Part shown: in pieces, positions 17,944 through 25,845 of the stretch
Position numbering within the stretch: position 1 is the stretch's first letter
How the letters are laid out: each line of letters opens with the position of its first letter
NCBI GenBank assembly: GCA_030653545.1
Contig: JAURZE010000023.1
Coordinates: forward strand, 1-64,000
Direction of reading: 5' to 3'
From: Nitrospira sp.
Lineage (GTDB): Bacteria > Nitrospirota > Nitrospiria > Nitrospirales > Nitrospiraceae
Length of the DNA: 64,000 nucleotides
Position numbers and translations under genes: made by a program
The notes under the pieces: model-generated
Databases searched by the model: none
What the model was told of the DNA's origin: nothing
Seen by the model: the letters and a program-made list of their open reading frames with translations, nothing else

Positions 17944-18067
17944 CAGGCTGTTCAGAAAGGCCGTTCAGCAAGGCCGCAGCGAGCGCAGAGGCGAGGCGTA
18001 CGCGGGGCGGTACGTTGAGCCTCGGCGCGAAGCGAGAACGCCGCTGGCGGACTTTCTCAACGGCCTG
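17944..18067 (-). repeat. 124-bp palindromic element, copy 1 (after tatC stop)
   Basis: The element begins immediately after the tatC stop (TAG then CAGG...) and ends with the inverse, CAGGCTGTTCAG on the plus strand. The inner core has CAGCAAGGCCGCAGCGAG and GGCGTACGC...GGTACGTTGAG. Terminal repeats of about 25 bases are imperfect. It has the same length, 124 bases, and the same orientation relative to the upstream gene as copies at 21360 and 49575. Confidence 0.85.
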
Positions 18068-18847
18068 CTAGCGCATCCGCGTGCCCGCGGTCCCGATCGG
18101 CAAATCCGGATCCAACGGAAGATCGATGCCGCCGTTGCCGTCTTTGCCGCGCCCGAACATCCAGGCGCCCAGGATCCCGATTTCATATAACACCATCATC
18201 GGCACCGCCATCAAGAGCATGGTAAAGAGCGTCGCATCCGGGGTGACAATGGCCGAAATGATCAAGGCCGCCATGATCGCGTGCTTGCGATACTGCGCCA
18301 ACTGCTTGGCCGTGACGACACCGGCGAGCGCCAGCAAGGTGAGCGCCAGCGGCAATTCGAACGCACAGCCGAAAATCAGCAGGAACTTCACGTTGAAATC
18401 GATATAGGTCCCCACGCTCAATTGCGGCGTAATGTCCCGATCCATACCGAAGCTGACGAAGAAGTCGATGACCAGCGGCAGGATGACCAGGTTACAAAAG
18501 ATCAACCCCAGGATGAACAAGCCCCCGGCCAGCAGGAACAGCGGAATCGCCCAGCGCTGTTCTTTCTGCAGCAACGCCGGCTCGACGAACTTCCAGAACT
18601 GATAGAAGATCACCGGAAGGCTGACGATCACCGCGGACAGAAAGGACACTTTAATGGAGGCAAACAGCGCTTCAGTCGGGCCGTAAAATACCAACTGATT
18701 GGGAAAGGGCCGGTTCAGCCAGGCGACCATATCGGCGGAAAACGAAAAAGTGGCGATGAGCGCGACCAGCAGGGTGGCCCCGATAATGATCAATCGCCGC
18801 TTGACGGTACTAATATGAGCGGCAAGCGGGTTGATAAACTGAGCCAT
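18068..18847 (-). CDS. tatC: Sec-independent protein translocase subunit TatC
   Basis: The 259-residue protein has six hydrophobic helices and the TatC family order, including FYQFWKFVEPALLQKEQRW in the first cytoplasmic loop, which carries the conserved Glu (FxPxL..E) used in signal-peptide binding. FGCAFELPL and an ATPDATLFTM-like segment are also typical. TatC recognises twin-arginine signals and works with TatA/B, which are not in this window. MAQFINPL is taken as the N terminus (ATG 18847); a longer start at 18892 adds a non-conserved tail. The stop codon touches a 124-bp repeat. Confidence 0.93.
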   Translation of the reverse strand: MAQFINPLAAHISTVKRRLIIIGATLLVALIATFSFSADMVAWLNRPFPNQLVFYGPTEALFASIKVSFLSAVIVSLPVIFYQFWKFVEPALLQKEQRWAIPLFLLAGGLFILGLIFCNLVILPLVIDFFVSFGMDRDITPQLSVGTYIDFNVKFLLIFGCAFELPLALTLLALAGVVTAKQLAQYRKHAIMAALIISAIVTPDATLFTMLLMAVPMMVLYEIGILGAWMFGRGKDGNGGIDLPLDPDLPIGTAGTRMR

Positions 18848-18895
18848 GATGTGTGGGCACCCGGCCGCCGGACCGACCGGCGACCGGGCCATTCC

Positions 18896-19138
18896 TTAGC
18901 GCGCGGCTTGGACCGTTCCTTGTTCGCGATATTGACGGATCAACTCCGCCATCTTGTCTTTCATGGCGAGCTTTTCTTTTTGTAAATGCTTCTTCACGAC
19001 TTCTTCCTGGGGCGTCAGCACATGGCGCCGTTGCAATTCGTTCAGCTCGCCGTCGAGCCGGTGATGGGTTTCCTCCAACGATTTGAACTCACGGCTGGTC
19101 TGTCGAAGCTGGTCCGCGAGTCCCTGTTCAGTCTGCAT
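18896..19138 (-). CDS. YdcH/DUF465-family small coiled-coil protein
   Basis: The 80-residue protein is almost entirely helical, with FKSLEETHHRLDGELNELQ and KEKLAMKDKMAELIRQY as the two halves of the DUF465 hairpin. The molecular role of the family is unknown. It lies just upstream of tatC and just downstream of rimI on the same strand. Confidence 0.7.
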   Translation of the reverse strand: MQTEQGLADQLRQTSREFKSLEETHHRLDGELNELQRRHVLTPQEEVVKKHLQKEKLAMKDKMAELIRQYREQGTVQAAR

Positions 19139-19157
19139 GCCACACCTCCTGGTCGGG

Positions 19158-19697
19158 TTAGTGAGCGGGAACTGAGCCTCCCTCGTTGACGGGCGCAGAC
19201 CTGCGCCCGGAGCCGGCGGGGATCACAATCGGCTCCATCTCCATGAGCACCGCATCTTCGACTGGATTGGAATAGTATGCGGGACGGATCGACACCTGCG
19301 TAAATCCGAAGCGCCGGTAGAGTGCGAGTGCGGCATGATTGGACGCCCGAACCTCGAGTACGGCGCGGGTGGCTGCCTGGGTAAACCCAGTGTGCAAGGC
19401 GACATCCACTAGGGCCGCGCCAATTCCACGACGACGCATCTCTTCTGCTACGGCAAGATTCATCAGGCGCACTTCTTCAAACACGATCCAAAAACACAGG
19501 GAACCGACGATCGCTCCACCCGTTGTCGCTGTCTTCGCTGCGTCACGCGCCACCAGAAAGTGTGCAAACTGGTTGCCGGTCAGTTCAGCTTCCAACATTT
19601 TGCGCGTCCAGGGGGCCGAGAAGCAAGCTTCTTCCAGACGCAACAAATCAGGCAAATCGGCCAACGTGGCTGGCATGATCTGGATCGCGTTATCCAT
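19158..19697 (-). CDS. rimI: Ribosomal protein S18 alanine N-acetyltransferase
   Basis: This GNAT acetyltransferase of about 179 residues transfers acetyl from acetyl-CoA to protein N termini. EACFSAPWTRKMLEAEL is the RimI substrate-side segment, and MNLAVAEEMRRRGIGAALV is the acetyl-CoA pyrophosphate-binding motif. LEVRASNHAALALYRRFGF is also diagnostic. The ATG at 19697 (MDNAIQ) is chosen; it overlaps the tsaB stop by eight bases. RimI next to TsaB is a common bacterial arrangement. Confidence 0.9.
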   Translation of the reverse strand: MDNAIQIMPATLADLPDLLRLEEACFSAPWTRKMLEAELTGNQFAHFLVARDAAKTATTGGAIVGSLCFWIVFEEVRLMNLAVAEEMRRRGIGAALVDVALHTGFTQAATRAVLEVRASNHAALALYRRFGFTQVSIRPAYYSNPVEDAVLMEMEPIVIPAGSGRRSAPVNEGGSVPAH

Positions 19698-20478
19698 GCG
19701 ATTTTCCCGACGAGCGGGGCTGGCGTGCCGCTCTGGCAGCAGTTTTGGTGGCCACACGGGCCTGCCGACGAGCCACCGGCGAGACACCGCCGGACTGTTC
19801 GTAACGGATTTCTGCCTCCGTCCGCTGGACATACAACGGCGCCACATGATCGCCGGCAATCTCACCCCGGCGTAGCCGTTCGATTCCGGCCTGGCCAACA
19901 GTGACGGCCGAGGGCCTCACCGGGTCTCCGGGGGCCGGAATAAGTGTGACATCCGGGCCGAGGGCCGCTCGAATAGCCGGCTCCATTATCGTCCACCCCT
20001 CCCCGAGCATGGTGGTGGCACCAGGAAGCGTCTGGGCCAGTGCCTGCGGGGAACCGACATGTTCTGAAATGAGACGCTCCAGACCATCGGCGCCCCAACG
20101 AAACACCGCCCAATAGATTTCATCTTTGCGGCTGGGGAGCACGGGGCAGATCGGTCCGGATATGCCTCTGAGCGACCAGGCCATGGCTTCCAACGTCGGG
20201 ACCAAGACCAGCGGGAGATCGGTGGCCGCCCGCAAACCCAGCAACGTCGCCGTTCCCACCCGCAGACCGGTAAATGAGCCCGGTCCGATGGAGCACGCCA
20301 GCCCGTCCAAGTGCTTGAGGGTGAGCCCGGATTTGGCGAGGAGCCGGGTGATCGTCGGCAGCAAGAGCGTGCCATGCGCACCGGTCGCCTCCTGATCTTC
20401 CCGCGCCAGAACTCTGTCATCGTCAAGGAGCGCGATGCTCTGCCAGGAGGTCGCCGTTTCGACAGCCAGGACTTTCAT
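19690..20478 (-). CDS. tsaB: tRNA threonylcarbamoyladenosine biosynthesis protein TsaB
   Basis: The 262-residue protein is an ASKHA-fold partner of TsaD, needed for the t6A modification at position 37 of ANN-decoding tRNAs. MKVLAVETATSWQSIAL is the phosphate-1 strand and CSIGPGSFTGLRVG the family signature near residues 62-75. The catalytic subunits TsaD, TsaE and TsaC are elsewhere. The Arg/Ala-rich C-terminal tail is longer than in most TsaB proteins. ATGA overlap with the lipoprotein gene upstream and overlap with rimI downstream indicate one operon. Confidence 0.92.
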   Translation of the reverse strand: MKVLAVETATSWQSIALLDDDRVLAREDQEATGAHGTLLLPTITRLLAKSGLTLKHLDGLACSIGPGSFTGLRVGTATLLGLRAATDLPLVLVPTLEAMAWSLRGISGPICPVLPSRKDEIYWAVFRWGADGLERLISEHVGSPQALAQTLPGATTMLGEGWTIMEPAIRAALGPDVTLIPAPGDPVRPSAVTVGQAGIERLRRGEIAGDHVAPLYVQRTEAEIRYEQSGGVSPVARRQARVATKTAARAARQPRSSGKSHG

Positions 20479-21341
20479 GACGCCGGCTCCGGCGGTGACG
20501 GCTGGCGCGAGATACGCCCGAGCTCTTCGCTCTTCAATTCCTGATTGGAAATGATTTCATGGAACGTGACCTGCACGCTGCCCTGCCCCCGCCCGTCTTC
20601 CAGAGAAATCTTAAAGGGACGCAACAGGCGAGAATCGGGATTGCCGTTGGCCGGGATCGCTGTTTCCCCGATTGAGCGAAAATCCTCATACTGGATGGAG
20701 GCATCCACTTCACCGGCGCCGTTCAACCGCTCCTCCTGCACGACCAACAAGGTACGGCGATCAAACCACATTCGCCGGAGCAGGGGCCGATCGGGCGAGG
20801 CCGCACCGGAGCGCGGGCCAAACACATCCAGTCGATACCGTGTCCCCTCCTCGACCAGTTTCGTCGTCTCGTCTTTCCCGATGGCGCTGGTGCCTAACAC
20901 GCCGCCCATGGCCCACACGCTGAGCTCGAACGGCCGGGCCAACTTACCCATCTCGCTCATGTCGGACTGGCGGCCGCTCAACACCCGCCCCATCGTCGGC
21001 AATCGCAGCATGTACAGTTCATCGGCCTGGACAAATTCAAACAGCTCGCCGCCGATCGGCGTAAATCCGCGCAACCGCATACTGTTCGGACGGCGATAGT
21101 AGACGGCGCCTTCGACGCGGGTAGAAATCGGAATCAAACCGCCGCGGACCTTCGCGCTGAAGAGGCCCTTCATGGTCCGAATCGCCGTTTCGCGTTGACG
21201 CAGCAGAGCAGCCAGCTCCTCGGCTGTCGCCTGCTTCAGCCCCACCGCCTCTTCCGGCGCCGGCGTTGTCGTACAGCCGGCGACAAGGAGACAGAGAAGC
21301 ATGACAAGTGAGGCATGACGAGTGACACGGATCAATGGCAT
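20475..21341 (-). CDS. LolB/DUF4292-like outer-membrane lipoprotein
   Basis: This predicted lipoprotein of about 288 residues has the lipobox LLVAGC (Cys23) when read from the ATG at 21341. The mature part, with TMKGLFSAKVRGG and later beta-rich segments, resembles the LolB/LppX-like half-barrel fold of DUF4292 proteins. Such proteins carry lipids or lipoproteins at the outer membrane. An in-frame extension to 21500 would translate the 124-bp repeat and is rejected. It overlaps tsaB by ATGA. Confidence 0.65.
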   Translation of the reverse strand: MPLIRVTRHASLVMLLCLLVAGCTTTPAPEEAVGLKQATAEELAALLRQRETAIRTMKGLFSAKVRGGLIPISTRVEGAVYYRRPNSMRLRGFTPIGGELFEFVQADELYMLRLPTMGRVLSGRQSDMSEMGKLARPFELSVWAMGGVLGTSAIGKDETTKLVEEGTRYRLDVFGPRSGAASPDRPLLRRMWFDRRTLLVVQEERLNGAGEVDASIQYEDFRSIGETAIPANGNPDSRLLRPFKISLEDGRGQGSVQVTFHEIISNQELKSEELGRISRQPSPPEPAS

Positions 21342-21359
21342 GACAGAGAAATAACGCTC

Positions 21360-21483
21360 CAGGATGCTCAAAAAGTTCGTCCAGCAAGGCCGCAGCGAGT
21401 GAAGGGCCGAGGCGTACCCTCTGGGGTACGTTGAGGATCTGAACGAGGCGAGAACGATGCTGGCGGACTTTTTCAGCATCCTG
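21360..21483 (-). repeat. 124-bp palindromic element, copy 2 (after radA stop)
   Basis: On the minus strand the element starts CAGGATGCTGAAAAAGTCC directly after the radA TAG. It ends 18 bases before the lipoprotein ATG on that strand. The terminal inverted repeats (CAGGATGCTGAAAAAGTCCG versus CAGGATGCTCAAAAAGTTCG) are about 25 bases long and nearly perfect. An inner stem is formed by GGCGTACC and GGTACGTT. This is the clearest copy. Confidence 0.9.
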
Positions 21484-22845
21484 CTAAGCAAACACGACAT
21501 CGAGCGCCTCTCCCACTTCGGTAATCCCGATCAACTCAATCCCATCGATCGGATCGACCTTGGCCAGGTTCCGTTCCGGCAACAGACAGCGCTTGAATCC
21601 CATCTTCGCCGCTTCCCGTATCCGCAACTCCGCCTGGCTCACAGCCCGGACTTCTCCGCCAAGGCCGACTTCTCCCAATACCAATAAACCCGGCTCAATG
21701 GCCACTTCACGGAGACTGGAGGTGACGGCGGCGACAATCCCGAGATCGATCGCCGGCTCATCGATGTGCATGCCGCCGACGACGTTCACATAGACATCCT
21801 GTCCGGAGAGATGCATCCCCAACCGTTTTTCCATCACCGCGAGCAAGAGCGAAACCCGGCTCAACTCCACGCCGTTGGCCACGCGTTTCGGCATGGCATA
21901 GCTGGTCGACGACACCAAGGCTTGCAGCTCGACCAGAATCGGCCTGGTTCCTTCCAGACTCGACACCACGACTGAGCCGGTACTGTGCTGCGGCCGCTCG
22001 GCCAGAAACAATTCGGACGGGTTGGCCACTTCTTCAAGGCCGCCATCCTTCATTTCAAAGACGCCGATCTCATTGGTCGAGCCGAAGCGATTTTTAACCG
22101 CACGGAGAATCCGATAGCTATGGCCTTTATCGCCTTCGAAATAGAGCACCGTATCGACGATGTGCTCCAGCAACCGGGGGCCGGCGATCGCTCCTTCTTT
22201 CGTCACATGGCCGATGATAAAGACCGGCACGCCGGCCCGCTTCGCGAACGACATGAGCTGTCCGGCGACTTCCTGCACCTGGCTGATGCTGCCGGGGGCC
22301 GAGGTAATCTGCTCCGTAAAGACCGTTTGAATAGAATCGACGACGAGCGCGGCCGGCTGAATCTCCTGCACCGCTTTGAGAATCTGCTCCAGCGAGGTTT
22401 CCGCCAGGATCAAGAGGTTCGGATGTTCGATGCCCAGCCGCTGCCCGCGCATCTTGATCTGGCGGGGCGACTCCTCACCGGACACATAGAGAACCGGCGC
22501 TTCCTTCGAGGCCAACCGCGGTAAGGCCTGCAGCAACAGCGTGGTCTTGCCGATGCCGGGATCGCCGCCGATCAGAATGACCGCGCCGGGAATCACGCCG
22601 CCGCCCAGGACGCGGTCGAACTCGCTGATCCGCGTGAGCCGGCGGTCTTCCCCCACCACTTCGATCTCGGCGATCGGCGTCGCCTTGGCCTGCGCCATCT
22701 TCATGGCCACCGGGCGCCCCTTGCCGATCGGCGCCTGCCGCTCTTCTTTCATCGTATTCCAGCCGCCGCAATCGGGACAGCGCCCGATCCACCGCGGCGA
22801 CTGATGCCCGCAGGACTGGCAGGAAAAGCTGGTCTTCGCACGCAT
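21484..22845 (-). CDS. radA: DNA repair protein RadA (Sms)
   Basis: The 453-residue protein is a RecA-paralogue ATPase that promotes branch migration during recombination. An N-terminal four-cysteine zinc motif (CQSCG...CPDCG, residues 10-27) is followed by Walker A GGDPGIGKTTLL, the RadA-specific KNRFGST motif, and a C-terminal Lon-protease-like domain. Length is normal. It is separated from the lipoprotein gene downstream by a 124-bp repeat. Confidence 0.95.
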   Translation of the reverse strand: MRAKTSFSCQSCGHQSPRWIGRCPDCGGWNTMKEERQAPIGKGRPVAMKMAQAKATPIAEIEVVGEDRRLTRISEFDRVLGGGVIPGAVILIGGDPGIGKTTLLLQALPRLASKEAPVLYVSGEESPRQIKMRGQRLGIEHPNLLILAETSLEQILKAVQEIQPAALVVDSIQTVFTEQITSAPGSISQVQEVAGQLMSFAKRAGVPVFIIGHVTKEGAIAGPRLLEHIVDTVLYFEGDKGHSYRILRAVKNRFGSTNEIGVFEMKDGGLEEVANPSELFLAERPQHSTGSVVVSSLEGTRPILVELQALVSSTSYAMPKRVANGVELSRVSLLLAVMEKRLGMHLSGQDVYVNVVGGMHIDEPAIDLGIVAAVTSSLREVAIEPGLLVLGEVGLGGEVRAVSQAELRIREAAKMGFKRCLLPERNLAKVDPIDGIELIGITEVGEALDVVFA

Positions 22846-22942
22846 TCAGTGAAGCCTCAAGAGGATAGAAATCTGGCGAGTATAGTAAAGGAGAGAAGCG
22901 GTGAATGGAAGATACAAGGGCTGCACAGCCCGTGCACGCGTC

Positions 22943-23266
22943 TTAGCGCGGATTCGGCTTGTCTGTCGTGTTTGATTTCAGCCGCACGCGCCAATCCCTG
23001 GGTTCCTGATGCAGGTGTGCGACCGCGATAATGATGATCTCGACGCTTGTCGGCTCATAGATCAAGCCATAGGGAAACCGCTGCATCTGACAACGGCGAA
23101 TGACGCCACCCAACGAGTGCCATGCCATCGGGAAATCGTTGATACGCCGGATGGTCTCCCAGGCCTCATCACGAAACTCATTCCCCAGCTGAATGCGTTG
23201 CGCGTTGTAGTACCGGACCGCCTCAACTAGCTCGTGATGCGCCGGAGGCAGGAATCTGATCTTCAA
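22943..23266 (-). CDS. ParE/RelE-superfamily toxin
   Basis: The 107-residue protein has the ParE layout: FLPPAHHELVEAVRYYNAQR as the first helix pair, RRCQMQRFPYGLIYEPTS and EIIIIAVAHLHQEPRDW as the core strands. RelE-type members cut mRNA and ParE-type members poison gyrase; the sequence alone does not decide. It follows the antitoxin gene with an ATGA overlap. The tail after WRVRL is polar and probably disordered. Confidence 0.85.
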   Translation of the reverse strand: MKIRFLPPAHHELVEAVRYYNAQRIQLGNEFRDEAWETIRRINDFPMAWHSLGGVIRRCQMQRFPYGLIYEPTSVEIIIIAVAHLHQEPRDWRVRLKSNTTDKPNPR

Positions 23267-23487
23267 ATTTTTCTACCAAGATCCGCGAAGACCCGCTCCG
23301 CATCAATCGCCCCAAGCTCGCCGGCATGGTACGCAGCCAAGCGATTCTCAGCTTCCTTGAGCCACATCGCATCAAGCGCGGGATTGGGCTGGTCGAGACT
23401 GGCAATCAGGCCTTCCACTAACGCCGCGCGGTCATTGGACGGAAGTTCAAGGGCCTGATGCAGAAGGGCTTTTGCTGATTGGGGCAT
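23263..23487 (-). CDS. Addiction-module antitoxin (TIGR02574/PF09720-like)
   Basis: The 74-residue protein starts MPQSAKALLHQALELPSNDR and includes LVEGLIASLDQPNP, the hallmark of the short antitoxins that pair with ParE-type toxins. The ATG at 23487 is preceded by a strong GGAGGTGG site; further in-frame starts upstream are less likely. Its promoter region and first 17 codons are duplicated at 23700-23943. Confidence 0.85.
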   Translation of the reverse strand: MPQSAKALLHQALELPSNDRAALVEGLIASLDQPNPALDAMWLKEAENRLAAYHAGELGAIDAERVFADLGRKI

Positions 23488-23676
23488 AACCACCTCCATA
23501 AGCGTCACTCGAAACTGTACCAGCGATGCTCTATGAAATCTACCGCCCAGTCTCTCTACTGCATGAGCGGTTGAAGAAACTTTCCTAGCGGTCTGCGAAG
23601 TGCTTTATTAGGGAAGGATATATCTGGACATGTTGGTTTCTTCCCGCATATCTCACATGACCACCCGCGAAAATTC
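23435..23676 (-). repeat. Duplicated antitoxin 5' region, functional copy
   Basis: These roughly 242 bases cover the first 17 codons of the antitoxin and the upstream region. They align along their whole length with 23700-23943, for example the shared blocks GGTCTGCGAAG/GGTCTGCCGAAG, TTAGGGAAGGA and TTTCTTCCCGCA/TTCTTCCCGCA. Divergence of roughly a quarter of positions points to an old duplication. Confidence 0.75.
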
Positions 23677-23687
23677 AGAATGTCCCC
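23669..23687. repeat. Single arm of the AGAATGTCCC repeat
   Basis: GAAAATTCAGAATGTCCCC repeats the right arm of the element at 6378-6494. It lies exactly at the junction between the two antitoxin-promoter copies and is followed by a run of T. It may mark the break point of the duplication. Confidence 0.5.
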
Positions 23688-23699
23688 GTTTTTTTCACC

Positions 23700-23943
23700 T
23701 TGGACGGGAGTTCAAGGGCCTGGTGCAAAGTGGCTGCTACTGATTGAGGCATACCCACCTCCATAATGGCCACCTGAAGCTGCACCAGCGATGGGCTATG
23801 AAACCTACTGCTCAGCCGCCGCCCGCACGACAGCATGGAGGAACTTTTCCTGGCGGTCTGCCGAAGCGCCTTGTTAGGGAAGGAGACATATGTATGTGCT
23901 AGCTTCTTCCCGCAAATCTCGCATAATCACTCGCAAACTCTCA
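23700..23943 (-). repeat. Duplicated antitoxin 5' region, decayed copy
   Basis: This second copy parallels 23435-23676 in the same orientation. Its far end overlaps the last codons of the DUF429 gene. Confidence 0.7.
23701..23752 (-). pseudogene. Truncated antitoxin gene, first 17 codons
   Basis: From an ATG at 23752 the frame reads MPQSVAATLHQALELPS, nearly the same as the intact antitoxin, and is preceded by a GGAGGTGG site. The coding sequence then breaks off at the AGAATGTCCC repeat arm. The product would be non-functional, but the promoter and translation start look intact. Confidence 0.7.
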
Positions 23944-24685
23944 AAATATCTCCGCTTATTTCCCTTCGAGCAGGATTGACTATGAAGCCTTCACGCCAGA
24001 TACCCTCAAGCTCGAACGGCGTAACTCCCGAAAAAGCGACCGCACAGGAGGCGTGCCCCTCAACTGCAATGCCGGCAAGGCCCGCGACGAGAGCCTGCAA
24101 CTCATCATGTGAAAGATCTCCCGCGTCTTCGACAGAGATTGGAAGCAAGCGGCTTAGTTCCGCGAGCTTTGCCTGCACGGTACCAACAGGCGTGTTCGCT
24201 TTGCCGGGCAACGGCTTGAGACCGAGAGAGCGCCAAGCAGACGTTGGGAACGACTCAAGCGCGAAGCGGCTGGAGGAAGAGAGCGCCAACTCATCGAGCA
24301 ACCTTGACCAGCCAAGGCTCGCAAGCTGATCGAACAAATCGACTGCAAAGGCAGTGAACGGGGCATAGTTGGAAGGCTTGGTGAAGCAGGGCAAACCGGT
24401 TTTACCCTGTGTAGAGAGCTGTCGTTCGCAGATGCGCGAATGCAGCAGCCCGTTATCGGGTGCCTTCCATGCTTGCGGTCCGTCTATAAAAATGAGGCGT
24501 GCACCCAGCTGCTCGGCAAGAGCAACAATAGTCTTTGCAAGCGCGCAGGCCTCGGGCCTACCGGTCAGGCCGAGCGCGGGAAGGCGAATGGGAGCGGCTT
24601 CGATTTGACTCTTGGCGATGCGCAAGGAGCACACGCCTATGTCCACGTAGCTTTTGTGTGCGAGGTCAATCGACAGGACGCTCAA
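23927..24685 (-). CDS. DUF429-family predicted nuclease-like protein
   Basis: The 252-residue protein fits DUF429, a family with a predicted RNase H-like fold: LSIDLAHKSYVDIGVC holds the first acidic strand and LIFIDGPQAWK the second. The role is unknown. There are no co-directional close partners, and its 3' end runs into the duplicated antitoxin region. The stretch from 24686 to 24964 downstream on the map holds nothing recognisable apart from weak similarity to the repeat family at 51155. Confidence 0.65.
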   Translation of the reverse strand: MSVLSIDLAHKSYVDIGVCSLRIAKSQIEAAPIRLPALGLTGRPEACALAKTIVALAEQLGARLIFIDGPQAWKAPDNGLLHSRICERQLSTQGKTGLPCFTKPSNYAPFTAFAVDLFDQLASLGWSRLLDELALSSSSRFALESFPTSAWRSLGLKPLPGKANTPVGTVQAKLAELSRLLPISVEDAGDLSHDELQALVAGLAGIAVEGHASCAVAFSGVTPFELEGIWREGFIVNPARREISGDILRVCE

Positions 24686-24964
24686 CTACCGCCCCTCCTG
24701 CTGCTGCCCAACAAAAATTAGACTAATCAGCAAACGATTTTGAGTTCTGGTTTTCTGTCCGTATAACACGCCTTGGAACTTCGTACCGAAAGTCTGTTCC
24801 ACCCCTTTACATTCAAAGACCTCTTTCCTCTGTTATTCATTCCTTCACCCAGTGCGGAAAGGACATGCCGACATGTAGGCGGTTGGAGGGGCCACTGAGC
24901 GTATCAAACAAGCACAGTTTCATCCTGGGGGCTCTGCGAGCGAGAGGGATGGTCCAGTTGCCCG

Positions 24965-25840
24965 CTATAACTTCTTCCGAATCTCTTTCCATTCCTTCGC
25001 CACTTTGGCTTTGCGCGGGGCTTCCCCTTTCGCCGGCTCCGGCACCATCACGGCCGCCAACCGTCGCTGGAGAAAGGCTTCGGCGAAGGCTTTGGTCCGA
25101 CCGATGCCGGTCTTGACGGTTTTCCATCCGTCCGCGTGCAAGGCATCGATCGCTGTCCCGAAGGCCTGCTCGCCCCCCGGTACAACCAGGACATAGCCGG
25201 CAGGGAACTTGTGCAGCTTCAACCATTCCCGCGAGGACTCGCTGGCCTGAAAACGATCGCCGCCGAAGGAGACCGAGGGCACGACATACATCACGCGATA
25301 ATAAAACTGAGTGAGTTTTCCGAGTTCATCGGCGGCGTCAGGGAGCGGCGTCCCTTCCGGCTCAGGCTTGCTGCGCGGATCCGATGCGGCATGCTTCGCC
25401 TGCGGCGCGTCCATGAGCGACACCAGCTCCACGGCCACGATCGGATTCCGCCGCTCCCAGATCGCGAGATGCCCCAGGCCTTCGGTCGGCGCCACGCGCC
25501 CGCTCTCGCCGACTCGCACCTGCACCGGAATGATGCCCTGCGCCTTCGGCATGAACGGCAGCCGCGCCGTTCCGTCTTCGCCGGTCACCGCAGTCGCCAC
25601 CACTTTGCCATAGACGAGCAATTCGAGCGGCTCGCCTCCCAGTCCTGCAGGAGCTGCCGCCCCCCGCGACACCAGCCGCGCCTCGACCATCACCGTCTGA
25701 TTGGGTGACGACAAACCGTCGGCCACCAGGAGCGTTGCCGGAGCGGTTCCTGCCACACCGGCAGAACCAAGAGGACCGAGCACGATGGCGAGGGAGAACA
25801 GACAGGCGGTGCGGAACCTATGGCGCTTGACCTCACGCAC
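24965..25840 (-). CDS. Secreted protein, Ig-like N-terminal and HAD-like C-terminal part, unknown function
   Basis: The 291-residue protein has a signal peptide (hydrophobic residues 11-31). The N-terminal half looks like a beta-sandwich with VTGEDGTARLPFMPKAQG, similar to bacterial Ig-like or carboxypeptidase-regulatory domains. The C-terminal half, with MYVVPSVSF, KFPAGYVLVVPGG and KTVKTGIGRTKAFAEAFLQR, recalls LNS2/HAD-like phosphatase folds, but the catalytic DxD motif is not visible. The C terminus is very basic. No family can be named with confidence. Confidence 0.5.
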   Translation of the reverse strand: MREVKRHRFRTACLFSLAIVLGPLGSAGVAGTAPATLLVADGLSSPNQTVMVEARLVSRGAAAPAGLGGEPLELLVYGKVVATAVTGEDGTARLPFMPKAQGIIPVQVRVGESGRVAPTEGLGHLAIWERRNPIVAVELVSLMDAPQAKHAASDPRSKPEPEGTPLPDAADELGKLTQFYYRVMYVVPSVSFGGDRFQASESSREWLKLHKFPAGYVLVVPGGEQAFGTAIDALHADGWKTVKTGIGRTKAFAEAFLQRRLAAVMVPEPAKGEAPRKAKVAKEWKEIRKKL

Positions 25841-25845
25841 AGGCG

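Larger units (their letters stand above)
23488..23926. other. Intergenic region made of the two antitoxin-promoter copies
   Basis: This 439-base gap has no intact gene. It consists of the upstream half of the first copy, a short repeat-element arm (23669-23687), and nearly all of the second copy including a truncated antitoxin start. Confidence 0.7.

Noticed and set aside
21342-21500. N-terminal extension of the LolB-like lipoprotein gene
   Set aside because: The extension translates the 124-bp element, and the lipoprotein signal begins cleanly at 21341.
24837-25226. Minus-strand 129-codon frame
   Set aside because: It is out of frame with, and overlaps, the secreted Ig/HAD-like gene and has no supporting motif.
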